Source: Planotetraspora mira (GTDB taxonomy: Bacteria > Actinomycetota > Actinomycetes > Streptosporangiales > Streptosporangiaceae). From it: a stretch of DNA of 64,000 bases. The notes beneath the pieces are model-generated. The model had not been told where the DNA came from, searched no databases, and was given only the letters and a program-made list of their open reading frames with translations. Location: contig NZ_BOOO01000013.1 of NCBI RefSeq assembly GCF_016863275.1, positions 1-64,000 of the forward strand, in the 5' to 3' direction. Below, in pieces: positions 49,181-59,100 of the stretch. The stretch's first letter is position 1; the number at the start of each line of letters is the position of its first letter. The translations under genes were made by a program, and so were the position numbers.

Positions 49181-51877
49181 ATGCTGAAAGGACGCCGCCT
49201 TGAGCGCGACCGTTTGGAGGTGCTGCTTGCGAAGGCCCGCGAAGGGCGGAGCGGGGCACTGGTCGTGCGGGGTGAGGCGGGGATCGGCAAGTCGGCCCTG
49301 ATCGAGGATCTGGCGTCGGTCGCGGACGGGATGGAGGTGTTACGGGGGGCCGGCATCGAGACCGAGGCCGAGTTGCCATTCAGTGGGCTCCACCTGCTCC
49401 TGCATCCGTTCGTGGACCGGCTGGACGTTCTGCCGGGCCAGCAGGCGGCCGCCATGCGGTCGGTGTTCGGCCTGGCCGAGGTTCCGGTGCGCGACCCGTT
49501 CCTCGTCGGCGCCGCGACGCTGACGCTGCTGTCGGACCTCGCCGCGCGGCGGCCGCTGGTGTGCCTGATCGACGATGCTCAATGGCTGGATCAGGCGTCC
49601 TCGGACGCGCTGTTGTTCGCAGCGCGCAGGCTTCACGAGGATCCGATCGTGATGGTCTTCGCGGTACGGGACACCGCACAACCGTTCCTCACGCCGGGGA
49701 TCGAGGTCATGCGGCTGGACGGACTGGACCGTGACTCCGCCGTGGAACTGCTGGCGGAATGCGCGCCCGAGCTGACTGTTCCGGTGCGTGACAGGCTCCT
49801 GGAGGAGGCGGGCGGCAACCCGCTGGCCCTGATAGAGCTTTCCCACGCGTCGAGGGACGGCCTGGTCACGCCGGTCGGTCCGCTGAGGATCGCCGGACGC
49901 GTGCAGGACGCCTTCCGGGCCCAGTTGGAGGAGCTGCCCGCGGCCACTCGCCTGCTCCTTCTGCTGGCGGCGGCCGACGGCACCTGCGAACTCGATGTGG
50001 TCCTGCGGGCGGGCGTCGCCCTCGGTGCGTCACCCGTCGATCTCGGTCCGGCTGAGGAGGCCCGTCTCGTCGTCACGTCAGCCGACGAGATCAGGTTCCG
50101 TCATCCGCTGATCCGCTCGGCCGTGTATCAGAGCGCCCCTCATCATCAGCGCATCGCGGTACACCAAGCCCTGGCTGGTGCGCTGTCGCTTGTGGCGGAC
50201 TCCGACCGCCGCACGTGGCATCGGGCCGCCGCGGCCACCGGCCCCGACGATGAAATCGCCGGCGAGCTGGAACACACCGCCGAGCGAGCCCGATATCGCG
50301 GTGGGGCGGTGGCGGTCGCCTTGGCGTACGAGCGGGCCGCGCGGCTCAGCACCGGCCAGGAGGGCAAGGCGCAGCGCATGGTCCGCGCGGCCCGCTCGGC
50401 CTACGACGCCGGCCGCCCGGAATGGGCGACCCGGCTGGCGACCGAGGCCGCTGCGCTGACCGGCAGGGCCGCCGTCGTCGCCGAGGCCACCTACGTGCGC
50501 GCGCAAGTGGCCTACGAAAGCACCTCGCCGGCCGCCGACGCGGCCCTGGCGTTGGAGGGCGCCACGCTGATCACCGGCACCCATCCGGAGCGGGCGGTGT
50601 CCATGCTGACCGAGGCCGTGTGGGCGGCCCGTGACGCATGCGCCCACGATCTCGTCAAAGAGGCCGTCGCCCAGTTGGAGACCGTCCGGCTGCCCTCGGG
50701 CGCGGCGCTGACGCCCGTGGTGGCGGCCCTGATCGGGTACGGCAGGCACGCGGAGGGCGATTTCGGCGCGGCGGTCGTGCCCATGCGCGCGCTGGTCGAG
50801 GCTGTCCGGACCGGAACCGTCCAGGACTTCGTCGAGCGGGTGATCGCCGGATTCATGGGGCTGCTGACCGCCGACGACGTGGCGGCGACGGACCTGCTGG
50901 AGTCGCTGGCGGCCGACGTCAGAGCGGACGGGTCGCTCGGCTGGCTTCCGTACGTACTGGAGCCGCTGGCCATCGGCCGGCTGCTGCGGGGCGACTTCCG
51001 CGGCGCTCAGGCCGACCTCGCTCAAGGCATCTCGCTGGCGTCCGACATCGGCATGGACATGCAGGTGACCGTGCTGAAGGCCATCGCGGCCTGGCTGGCC
51101 GCCGTCATCGGCGACGCCGCCGAGTGCCGTGCGTTGGCCGCCGAGGTGCGTGAACACGCCGCCCTGCACCCCACCAACGCGGCCCTCGCCTCGTGGGGCG
51201 TGGGACTGCTCGATCTCGCCGAGGGACGTTCCGAGCAGGCGCTCGACTGGTTCGAGGAAGCATGTGGGGGCCCTGCCCGGCACGATCTCCTCATCAGGGC
51301 CATACCGGATCACGTCGAAGCCGCCATCCGCACCGGACGCACCGACCTGGCCCGACGACACCTGCCGACCCTGGCGGCGTGGGCCGGCCACAATGACGTC
51401 GGCAAGGCTCTGGAGTTGCGCTGCCAGGCCCTGCTCGCCGACGGTGACCAGGCCGAACGCCACTATCGCGCCGCGCTGCGGCTCATCCCCGACCGGCCGT
51501 ACGAACTCGCGCGGACCAGGCTCGCCTACGGAGAATGGCTGCGCCGCCAGCGCCGCCGCTCAGAGGCCCGCGCCGCTCTGGCGCAAGCAGAGGACACCTT
51601 CGCCAGGCTCGGCGCGGCACGCTGGGCCGAGCGTGCCCGCACCGAACTGGCGGTCCTCGGCGACAGACCCGTGGCCCATGCTCAGGCCGACGACCCGCTC
51701 CAGCGGCTGACCCCACAGGAACTCCAGGTTGTGCGACTGGCCGCAGCCGGGTACAGCAACAGGGAGATCGCGGCGCGCCTGTACCTCAGCCCGCGCACCG
51801 TGGGACATCACCTCTACCGGGCTTATCCGAAGATCGGCGTGACCCGCAGGATGGAGCTCGCCAAGCTCCAGCTGTGA
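49181..51877 (+). CDS. LAL-type LuxR regulator (AAA + TPR-like + HTH)
   Basis: Large ATP-binding LuxR-family regulator, 898 residues. Walker A is GEAGIGKSALIE (31-42), Walker B-like VCLIDDAQWLD follows, then a long helical repeat region, and the C-terminal LuxR helix-turn-helix LTPQELQVVRLAAAGYSNRE with LYLSPRTVGHHL. The ATG at 49181 starts at MLKGRRLERDRL, just right of the island boundary. Such proteins often activate secondary metabolism or catabolic genes. It may control the SDR and DUF1801 genes downstream on the same strand (inference from position). Confidence 0.94.
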   Translation: MLKGRRLERDRLEVLLAKAREGRSGALVVRGEAGIGKSALIEDLASVADGMEVLRGAGIETEAELPFSGLHLLLHPFVDRLDVLPGQQAAAMRSVFGLAEVPVRDPFLVGAATLTLLSDLAARRPLVCLIDDAQWLDQASSDALLFAARRLHEDPIVMVFAVRDTAQPFLTPGIEVMRLDGLDRDSAVELLAECAPELTVPVRDRLLEEAGGNPLALIELSHASRDGLVTPVGPLRIAGRVQDAFRAQLEELPAATRLLLLLAAADGTCELDVVLRAGVALGASPVDLGPAEEARLVVTSADEIRFRHPLIRSAVYQSAPHHQRIAVHQALAGALSLVADSDRRTWHRAAAATGPDDEIAGELEHTAERARYRGGAVAVALAYERAARLSTGQEGKAQRMVRAARSAYDAGRPEWATRLATEAAALTGRAAVVAEATYVRAQVAYESTSPAADAALALEGATLITGTHPERAVSMLTEAVWAARDACAHDLVKEAVAQLETVRLPSGAALTPVVAALIGYGRHAEGDFGAAVVPMRALVEAVRTGTVQDFVERVIAGFMGLLTADDVAATDLLESLAADVRADGSLGWLPYVLEPLAIGRLLRGDFRGAQADLAQGISLASDIGMDMQVTVLKAIAAWLAAVIGDAAECRALAAEVREHAALHPTNAALASWGVGLLDLAEGRSEQALDWFEEACGGPARHDLLIRAIPDHVEAAIRTGRTDLARRHLPTLAAWAGHNDVGKALELRCQALLADGDQAERHYRAALRLIPDRPYELARTRLAYGEWLRRQRRRSEARAALAQAEDTFARLGAARWAERARTELAVLGDRPVAHAQADDPLQRLTPQELQVVRLAAAGYSNREIAARLYLSPRTVGHHLYRAYPKIGVTRRMELAKLQL

Positions 51878-52062
51878 GCCGTATCAGTCGACCTACTTAC
51901 TCGTCACCATGGCCGGCACCCGTCGCGGACCGGCCTGCGGTACGCCGTTGCCGTCGCCGCCCGTCCTGATCAGCGGATCTGTCAGAGCAGTCGTGAGGCC
52001 GATGCCCGCCCTGCCGTGCCGTCCCTAGATTCGAGCCATCGAACCGACGAACGGAGACGCAC

Positions 52063-52812
52063 ATGCTTCTGGAGAACAAGACCGCGGTGATCTATGGGGG
52101 CGGCGGAGCCATCGGCGGCGCGATGGCGCGGGGCTTCGCCGCCGAGGGAGCGCGGGTCTTCCTCGCCGGGCGCACTCCCGGCAAGCTCGACACCGTCGCC
52201 GCGGACATCCGCCGCCAGGGCGGCCTGGCCGAGACGGCGATCGTGGACGCCCTGGACGCGAGCGCCGTCAACGGCTGGGTCGACTCCATCGCGGCACAGA
52301 CCGGCAGCATCGACGTCTCGGTCAACGTCATCTCCCAGGACGCGCTGTTCGTGCCGCTGCTCGACATGCCCGTCGCCGACTTCGGCCACGCGATGGACAA
52401 GGTGGCGCGCTCGTTCCTGCTGACCGCACAGGCCGCCGCACGGCACATGGTCAAGCAGGGCTCGGGAGTCATCTTGCACTTCGGCGGCTCAGACCCGGCC
52501 AACTCCTCGCCCGGCCTGGGAACCGTACAGGTCGGCTGCGACCTGATCGAGGCCATGCGCCGCCAGTGGGCCTGCGAGCTCGGCCCGCACTCCGTACGCG
52601 TGGTCTCGATGCGTACCGGTGGGATCCCCGATTCCCTGCCCGACCTTCCCGAGATGGCGCCCTACAAGCAGAAGATGGTGGATGCGACGCTTCTCAAGCG
52701 AGCCGCGACCCTGGACGACGTCGGCCGAGTCGCCGCGTTCCTGGCGTCGGAACACGCCAGGAGCATCACCTCCACGCAGGTGAACATGTCCTGCGGAGCC
52801 CTCGTCGACTGA
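52063..52812 (+). CDS. SDR-fold protein lacking catalytic residues
   Basis: A 249-residue short-chain-dehydrogenase-fold protein. The cofactor loop GGGGAIGGAMA (12-22) is intact. Aligned by eye with active SDRs, the catalytic Ser falls on Gly (ILHFGGSD), and the Tyr and Lys of YxxxK fall on Val and Cys in SPGLGTVQVGCDLIEAMRRQ. It may therefore bind NAD(P)H without reducing a carbonyl, or use other chemistry. It is followed after 42 bp by a DUF1801 gene. Confidence 0.85.
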   Translation: MLLENKTAVIYGGGGAIGGAMARGFAAEGARVFLAGRTPGKLDTVAADIRRQGGLAETAIVDALDASAVNGWVDSIAAQTGSIDVSVNVISQDALFVPLLDMPVADFGHAMDKVARSFLLTAQAAARHMVKQGSGVILHFGGSDPANSSPGLGTVQVGCDLIEAMRRQWACELGPHSVRVVSMRTGGIPDSLPDLPEMAPYKQKMVDATLLKRAATLDDVGRVAAFLASEHARSITSTQVNMSCGALVD

Positions 52813-52854
52813 CACAACTTGAGGGACCTGCGGAAGCGACATTTGGAGAACAGC

Positions 52855-53199
52855 ATGAACGACGACGTCACCCAGTACATCAACAAGACCGCGCCCTGGC
52901 AGATCGGCGTCTGCGAGAAACTGCGCGCAATGGTCCACGAGACCGTTCCCACGGTCGAAGAACGGCTGCAGTACGGCAAGCCGCACTTCCTCAAGAACGG
53001 CCACTTCGCGGCCGTCATAGCGGTCTCCCGGAACAAGGTGTCATTCATGGTGTTCAACGCCACGGACATCCCTGTGGTCAAGGGCTTCATCCGAGCTCTG
53101 GGCCAAGGGGAACGCAAGGTCGTCGACATCGAAGAAGGGCGGGATGTCGACTACACGCGCCTCGCGGACATCCTGGAGAAGACCACGATCGCTTTGTGA
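52855..53199 (+). CDS. DUF1801 (YdhG-like) protein
   Basis: A 114-residue small alpha/beta protein of the DUF1801 family, with the usual blocks LRAMVHETVPTVEERLQYGK and PHFLKNGHFAAVIAVSRNKV. Some members bind iron or ligands, but no enzyme activity is established that I know of. ATG 52855 follows TTGGAGAACAGC. It is probably co-transcribed with the SDR-fold gene. Confidence 0.85.
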   Translation: MNDDVTQYINKTAPWQIGVCEKLRAMVHETVPTVEERLQYGKPHFLKNGHFAAVIAVSRNKVSFMVFNATDIPVVKGFIRALGQGERKVVDIEEGRDVDYTRLADILEKTTIAL

Positions 53200-53309
53200 G
53201 CAACAAGACCGACCTCGCGCGGCCAGGAGCGAGTCTCCGGCAACGGCATCGCCTGCTGCCGAGGTGTCGTCAGCCGGCGCTTCGGAAGGGTGCAACGTGC
53301 ATACCCGTT

Positions 53310-53358
53310 GTCAGGGGTTCCCTGACGAGCTATGGTGTCAGGGACGCCCTGACACCAT
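53310..53358. promoter_or_regulatory. twin GTCAGGG-N3-CCCTGAC palindromes
   Basis: GTCAGGGgttCCCTGAC lies at 53310-53326 and GTCAGGGacgCCCTGAC at 53337-53353, 27 bp apart. The second is extended to 12-bp arms (ATGGTGTCAGGG at 53332 with its exact complement ending 53358). They lie just upstream of the zinc finger/HTH gene; further half sites (CCTGAC, CCCTGAC) continue at 53379-53392 inside its first codons. Confidence 0.85.
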
Positions 53359-53369
53359 AGGAGCACGCT

Positions 53370-53741
53370 GTGACATCGCCTGACACCCTGACCGAACTCG
53401 CTCGCTGTTCCTTCTGCGACAAGCCGGACACCAAGGTCGACAAGCTGGTCGCCGGTGCTGGAGTGCACATCTGCAACGAATGCGTGGCTCTCGCCGCGTC
53501 GATCATCGACGGGAGCCTCGGTAGTCCCGCAGGACCGCGCGTACCTGTCTGGGAGTCGTTGACAGACGAGGAGATGCTGGGTCACATTCCGCGCGTCGCC
53601 GCACATATCGACCAGGCCGAGGCCGACCTTCGTTCGTGGGTGCAGGAACTGCGCCGACGCGGCGTCACCTGGAGCAAGATCGGCGAAGCTCTCGGGGTCA
53701 CCCGCCAGTCCGCATGGGGACGGTTCTCCGGCGAGGAGTGA
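53370..53741 (+). CDS. ClpX-type zinc finger protein with C-terminal HTH
   Basis: A 123-residue protein. Residues 11-42 form a C4 zinc finger like the ClpX N-terminal domain (Cys13, Cys16, Cys35, Cys38 in RCSFCDKP and ICNECVALAA). Residues 85-123 contain a likely helix-turn-helix (VTWSKIGEALGVTRQSAWGR). No AAA domain is present. The GTG at 53370 follows AGGAG by 6 nt. The twin palindromes just upstream suggest that it binds its own promoter. Similar ClpX-zinc-finger/HTH proteins are scattered in actinobacteria without a defined role. Confidence 0.88.
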   Translation: MTSPDTLTELARCSFCDKPDTKVDKLVAGAGVHICNECVALAASIIDGSLGSPAGPRVPVWESLTDEEMLGHIPRVAAHIDQAEADLRSWVQELRRRGVTWSKIGEALGVTRQSAWGRFSGEE

Positions 53742-54002
53742 ACGCCCTGCAACCTGCTCACCGGACCGGAACGGAGGGAGCCCTCGGTTCCGGTCCGGTT
53801 CCGTCCGGGGCCCGCGAAGTGCCGGGGGGCACACTCGGGGCGCATGGCGCCGTGGTCGGCTGCACCGATTAGGTGCTCTGGGGGCTTGAATCTTCACTAA
53901 AAGGATCATTAGCCTCAATCTGGCCGGTCGGGGATTCCTGTTCCGTCTCGCGGGATAGCCGCCTGGGCACCCGTGCTCTTGGTGCCAGGTCTTGGAGGTA
54001 CG

Positions 54003-55145
54003 GTGGCCCCCGATTCGATCTCCGCGATCGACCACATCTCGGCCGGATACGACCCGAACCCCGCGTTGTCGATGTCGTTGCACGCCGACGCCTATACCGA
54101 TCCGAAGTGGTTCGAGGTCGAACAGCGGGCGATCTTCGCTCGTTCGTGGCAGTGGCTCTGCCACGTGGAGAAGCTGAGGGAGCCGGGAAGCTATGTGACG
54201 GGCACGGTGGCCGGCATGCCCATCGTCGCCGTCCGGGACGCGGCCGGCACGCTGCGGGCGTTCTACAACGTGTGCAAGCACCGGGCACATGAACTGCTGT
54301 CCGGTTCCGGCGTCCGGCGCAGCATCGTGTGTCCGTACCATGCGTGGAACTTCGACCTGACCGGCCAGTTGAGGCGCGCGCGCAACACCGGTGACATGCC
54401 GGGCTTCGACACCTCCACGGTGTGCCTGGACCAGGTCCAGGTCACCGAGTTCGGCGGCATGGTCTACGTCAACCTCGACCCGGAGGCGGCCCCTCTGTCG
54501 GAGCAGGCCGGGGACCTCGAGGCGGAGATCGAGGCGAGGGCGCCCGACGTGGCCAAGCTGACCCTCGCCCGCCGGCTCACCTATGACATCGCCTCCAACT
54601 GGAAGAACGTCGTCGACAACTTCCTGGAGTGCTACCACTGCCACGTGGCCCACAAAGACTTCGTGTCCCTGGTCGACATGAGCACCTACAAGGTCACGAC
54701 CTACGGGATCTACTCCAGCCACATGGCCCAGGCCGGGAGAACGGAGAACTCCGCCTACGACGTGTCAGGTGCGACGGTCACCGAGCATGCGGTCTGGTGG
54801 CTGTGGCCCAACACCTGCCTGCTGCGCTATCCCGGCCGGGGGAACTTCATGGTGTTGCAGATCATCCCTGACGGCCCGCAACGGACTCGCGAGATCTGGG
54901 ACTTCTATCTGGAGACCGCGGAGCCCGACGAGACCGAACTGGACAGCATCCGGTACATCGACGAGGTTCTCCAGGTGGAGGACATCGCCTTGGTGGAAAG
55001 CGTCCAGCGCGGAATGCGCACCCCCGCGTTCACCCAGGGGAAGATCGTTTATGACCCCGACGGGTCCGGTTTGTCGGAGCACGCGGTCCACCATTTCCAC
55101 GGCCTCATCCTCGATGCCTACCGACGCGAGCTTGAACGATCCTGA
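54003..55145 (+). CDS. Rieske non-haem iron oxygenase, alpha-type subunit
   Basis: A 380-residue aromatic-ring-hydroxylating-dioxygenase-type protein. The Rieske cluster ligands are Cys91-x-His93 and Cys110-x2-His113 (CKHRAHELL, CPYHAWNF). The mononuclear iron site follows the D-x3-E-x2-H-x4-H pattern with His212 and His217 in DNFLECYHCHVAH. The Trp-rich start is typical for GbcA/CntA-like enzymes acting on quaternary amines as well as for aromatic oxygenases. No reductase gene is adjacent. GTG at 54003 follows GGAGG by 5 nt; GTG 53973 is an alternative. The gap 53742-54002 shows only an AT-richer patch near 53895. Confidence 0.93.
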   Translation: MAPDSISAIDHISAGYDPNPALSMSLHADAYTDPKWFEVEQRAIFARSWQWLCHVEKLREPGSYVTGTVAGMPIVAVRDAAGTLRAFYNVCKHRAHELLSGSGVRRSIVCPYHAWNFDLTGQLRRARNTGDMPGFDTSTVCLDQVQVTEFGGMVYVNLDPEAAPLSEQAGDLEAEIEARAPDVAKLTLARRLTYDIASNWKNVVDNFLECYHCHVAHKDFVSLVDMSTYKVTTYGIYSSHMAQAGRTENSAYDVSGATVTEHAVWWLWPNTCLLRYPGRGNFMVLQIIPDGPQRTREIWDFYLETAEPDETELDSIRYIDEVLQVEDIALVESVQRGMRTPAFTQGKIVYDPDGSGLSEHAVHHFHGLILDAYRRELERS

Positions 55146-55324
55146 CCTGGGGGTCCGTCGGACCTCGCCAGGGGGAGCCGCCCCCGTCGCTCAAGCGGGT
55201 GCTACCTCCGCGAGTCGCGTCTGACTAGGTCGTAATAGTGATGGTTTGCGCTGTTTTGTGGTGACATGTCGAGCGTAGATAGGATCACCGCGCCCCGAAC
55301 CTGGGACTAACTCGTGGAGTACCC

Positions 55325-56095
55325 GTGTCTCAACCCCCCCTCGATATGCCGGAATACCCGAATACGGCCAGCGGATCGCACCCGCCGTTCGCCCGGCCGG
55401 ACGGCCCTCCCGAATACCTGGGCAGCGGCCAGCCGCCTTACCCCGGCTACCCGGGCAGTGGCCAGCCGCCTTACCCCGGCTACCCGCAACCTTCGGCGCC
55501 TCCACCGAAAAAGCGTAATGTCGGCAAGATCGCCACCATTGGTCTTGCCGCGCTGGGCGCCGTCCTCGGCAGCACCGTGGTCAATTACGCCCTCAAGGAC
55601 CACACCGAGAAGACGAACGCTGTTCAGAGCGGTATCCGGACGCACGTCGTCGAACCGGCGACACTCGGTGGTCGGCCCAAGATCGTGGACGCCGACCTTC
55701 GCGCGGTGAGCGACCAGGTGGTCGCGACAGCGAAGAAGGCGGCGCCGGGAGCGACCGGAACAATCTCCGCCTTCTACGGCGACCCGGCGAAGCAGGACAT
55801 GGTCATGATTCTCGGCGTGTCGGCTCACGTCCCCTCTCCGGAAAAGGCGGCCGGCCAGCTCGTCAGCGGCATGGGAAGCGGCGGTGTGAAGGTCACCAAC
55901 GTGAAGTCGGTCCAGCCGGGACCGCTGGGCGGCGCGGCCAACTGCGGCGACGCCACCATCGAGAACATCCCGACCGGTGTGTGCACCTGGGCCGACGGCA
56001 ACACCATGGGGATGATCGTCATCTACTTCAAGTCCGGCGATCAGACCGGGACCGAGCTCGTGAAGCTTCGCAGTGAGATCGAGCAGCGCGACTGA
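55325..56095 (+). CDS. Pro-rich membrane-anchored hypothetical protein
   Basis: A 256-residue protein with a Pro/Gly/Tyr-rich N-terminus containing two copies of GSGQPPYPGYP (33-43 and 44-54), a basic stretch KKRNVGK, one membrane span (about 68-90) and an outer domain of about 160 residues with Cys pair ANCGDATIENIPTGVC. The layout is frequent in actinobacteria, where the Pro-rich part is cytoplasmic. Function is unknown. The GTG start has GGAG at normal distance. Confidence 0.75.
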   Translation: MSQPPLDMPEYPNTASGSHPPFARPDGPPEYLGSGQPPYPGYPGSGQPPYPGYPQPSAPPPKKRNVGKIATIGLAALGAVLGSTVVNYALKDHTEKTNAVQSGIRTHVVEPATLGGRPKIVDADLRAVSDQVVATAKKAAPGATGTISAFYGDPAKQDMVMILGVSAHVPSPEKAAGQLVSGMGSGGVKVTNVKSVQPGPLGGAANCGDATIENIPTGVCTWADGNTMGMIVIYFKSGDQTGTELVKLRSEIEQRD

Positions 56096-56134
56096 CTCCA
56101 CCTTTCTTGAATCCCCCTCCGGCGGCGTCGGGCG

Positions 56135-59100
56135 TCAACAGCGCCAGCTGATCTCCTGATCGGGCTGGTAGCGGCACGCGGCGCCGGTGGAGACGGTGGC
56201 GCGGAGATGGGCAGCGAGCTCGGGGTGGAGCCGGTCGAGCTTCCGCAGGACGTCGCGGATCCGGGCGGTGACCGTTTTGCGGGCCCGCTCGGCCTCGTCG
56301 CCGAGCCGGCGGTCACGCCCGCCGAGCCCGGCGGCGGAGCGCAGTTCCGCGAGCAGCGCCTCCCGCTCCCTGTCGAAGTCCGCCGCCCTCCGGTCGTCGC
56401 CGAGCCCGGCCGCGCGGTCGATCTCCTCGTCGAGCTGGGCGAGGCGGCGCCGGTACCGGGCCTTGGCCTCCTCGTCGAGGATCGGGTCGCCGCCCATCCG
56501 CCGGGCCGCGACGACGAGCGGGCCGCCTTCGGGGTCGAGGAGCTCCACGGCGGACACGTCCGTCCCCGGACGGCTCAGCAGGCGGTGGAGATCGCGCAGA
56601 CCCTTGGCGTCGGGCAGGTGGACGGTGCGGCCGGCGAATCCGAGTGACCAGACCTCGCCGTCCCGCAGGAACGTGTCGCCCCGGGCGGGCACGTGGACGG
56701 CCTCGGGCGGGCGCGGATGCACCTGCAGCCGCTGAACGCTCTCGGCGATGTGTGTCATGCCGATCTGAGCCGCTTCGGTCTCGACGTCGTCGAGAAGTCT
56801 TCCGGCAGCCTCCGCGTCCCCGGTCCTGTTCCGCGCGAGCAACGTCTCGGCAAGATGGACTCTCGCCTCGATCGACCAGGGGCGCGCCTGCAGGCGGTCG
56901 GCGGAGTGCCACGCGGCGGTGAACCCGTCGATCGCGTCGTCCCAGCGCTCCTGGGCCGCGTCGACGAGAGCCAGCCACAAGACCATCGGGCCGCCGATGT
57001 CCCATCCGTGCATGGCCACCGCCCAGGTGCCGATGTGCGGCTCGAGGTCGGCCCGTGCCTTCTCGCACAGCTCGGGGTCACGCGAGGCCGCGGCGACCAT
57101 GGCCTGGAAACGCAGCCACAGGGGCTGCACCGAGCGCTCGCGCGGCTCGCCCTTGGCGGTGGCCTCGGCCAGGTAGCGCCGTGCCGGCTCGACGTCTCCC
57201 CTGCGCAGCTCGGTCATGGCCTGAAGAAGGCCGGGGCAGGGGTGCCGGCTCCTGAGGAGGACGCGGTGCACGTCCTCCAGATCCTCGAACCTGCCCTGGA
57301 GCAGCCGCACCGCCCAGCGATGATGATCGAGCATGTAGGCGAAGTGGTCGTGCCCGAGGCGTCCGTTGACCTCGACGACCTCGTTCAGGTGGCTCTCCGC
57401 CTCGTCGAAGCGGCCCAGGAGCGCGGAGACGATGCTGAGGTCGGAAGACGTGGCCAGGCCGAGGCGGGGAGTGTCGTCACGCCGGCCCAACTCGATGTAC
57501 GCGTCGAACTGGTCGAGGTAACGGGGATCGCCCTGCTCCAGCAGGGCCACCCAGCGCAGGGCGGCGGCGTAGCTCTCCATCTCCACGTCGGCGGTGCGGC
57601 GGGCCAGGGTCAGGATCTCGTCGGTGAGCGCCACCCTCTCCGGCGCGGTGCCGGGACCCCAGATGCTGTCGTGCCGGGCCCACAGGCCGAAGACCAGGGC
57701 CTCGTCGTCATCGTCGCGTCTGGCCAGCACGGCGACCTGGACGGCCAGGTCCTGGGCGACGCGGTCGAGGGGCAACGCCTCGGGCGAATCCCGGCGGACG
57801 AGCCTGCGGTGTGCCTCTCTCAGCAGGCCGGCGCCCATCTGGCCGATGTGGTCGCGGCCGCAGGTTCCGTGGACGGACAACGCCACCCGGGCCAGCAACT
57901 CGGGGTCGTCCGCCTCCTGCGCCACAGCGGCGGCCTCTTCGAAGGCGTGCCACCCGACGTCGCTGTCACCCCAGTGATAGAGCTCGCGGCCGAAGTCGAT
58001 CGCGATCATGACCCGCCGGCGCGGGCTGCCGTCCACGGCCAGATCGAGCGCCCTGCGGTAGTGGCCGGCCGCCTCCTCCGTCGCCAGACGCCGTACGGCA
58101 TGGTGGGCCGCGCCGACCAGCAGTTCCACCGTGCGGGCCGTTCCGACGTGCTCGCCGGCGAGGTATGCGTGACGGGCGAGATCGGCGGGGACCGTCCGGA
58201 CGGCGAGGTCCGGCGTCCGGTCGACGGCCCGGATGACCGCGGCGTGCCGGCGGGGTGCCTCGTCCTCGTCGAGAGACTCATAGAGCGTCTCGCGGACCAG
58301 GTCGTGCGCGAACGCGAACTTCGCTCCGCCTTTCGCCACGACGAGCCGGGCCGTCACCGCCTGGTCGAGCAGCCGGTCCACGTGCGCGACCGGTGCCGCG
58401 GCCGTGGCGGCCAGCACCTGGCGATGGAAGTCGCGCCCGAGCACCGCGGCCGTGGTGAGCAGTTCCACGACCGGCCGGGGGAGCAGGGAAAGCCGGCGCA
58501 ACAGGGTGTCGCGGACACCGGGGGCGATCGCGGTGACCGACCCGCCGCTGCGCCACAACCGTGCCGTCTGCTCCACGAAGAAGGGGTTGCCCCCGGTGCG
58601 CCTGTGCACCTCCGCGACCAGATCGGGGGCCGGTTCGTGGCCGGCGGTGCGGGCCATCAGCGCCCCGACCCCGTCGCGGTCGAGTCCCGTCAGCGTGATC
58701 GTCGTCGCCCTCGACGCCAGCGGCAGCAGGAACGGCCGAAGCGGGTGGTCGGCGTGTTCCACCTCGACGTCCCGATAGGTGCCCACGAGCAGCAGTCGCT
58801 CGAACCAGGTGTGCTGGGCCGCGAACTCGAGCAGCTTCAGCGACGCGGCGTCCGCCCAGTGCAGGTCGTCGAGGACGACCACGACGGGGCGGCTCTGCGA
58901 GATCGACACCAGGGCGCTCGTCACCGCGTCGTACAGATGGAATCCGTCGACGACGTCGGAGTTCGGCGACTCGCCGAGCAGGGCGGCCAGACCGCCCCGC
59001 GCGGCGTCCTCGGCCGCCGACCACTCGCCGGGCGTGACGCTCCGCCGTACACCCCGCAGGACCTGCACCCACGGCCAGTAGCCCGGCGCGTTGTCGGAAT

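Noticed and set aside
48912-49187. Small plus-strand frame before the LuxR gene
   Set aside because: It lies in the right direct repeat, whose minus strand encodes an integrase C-terminus; no ribosome site supports the plus frame.
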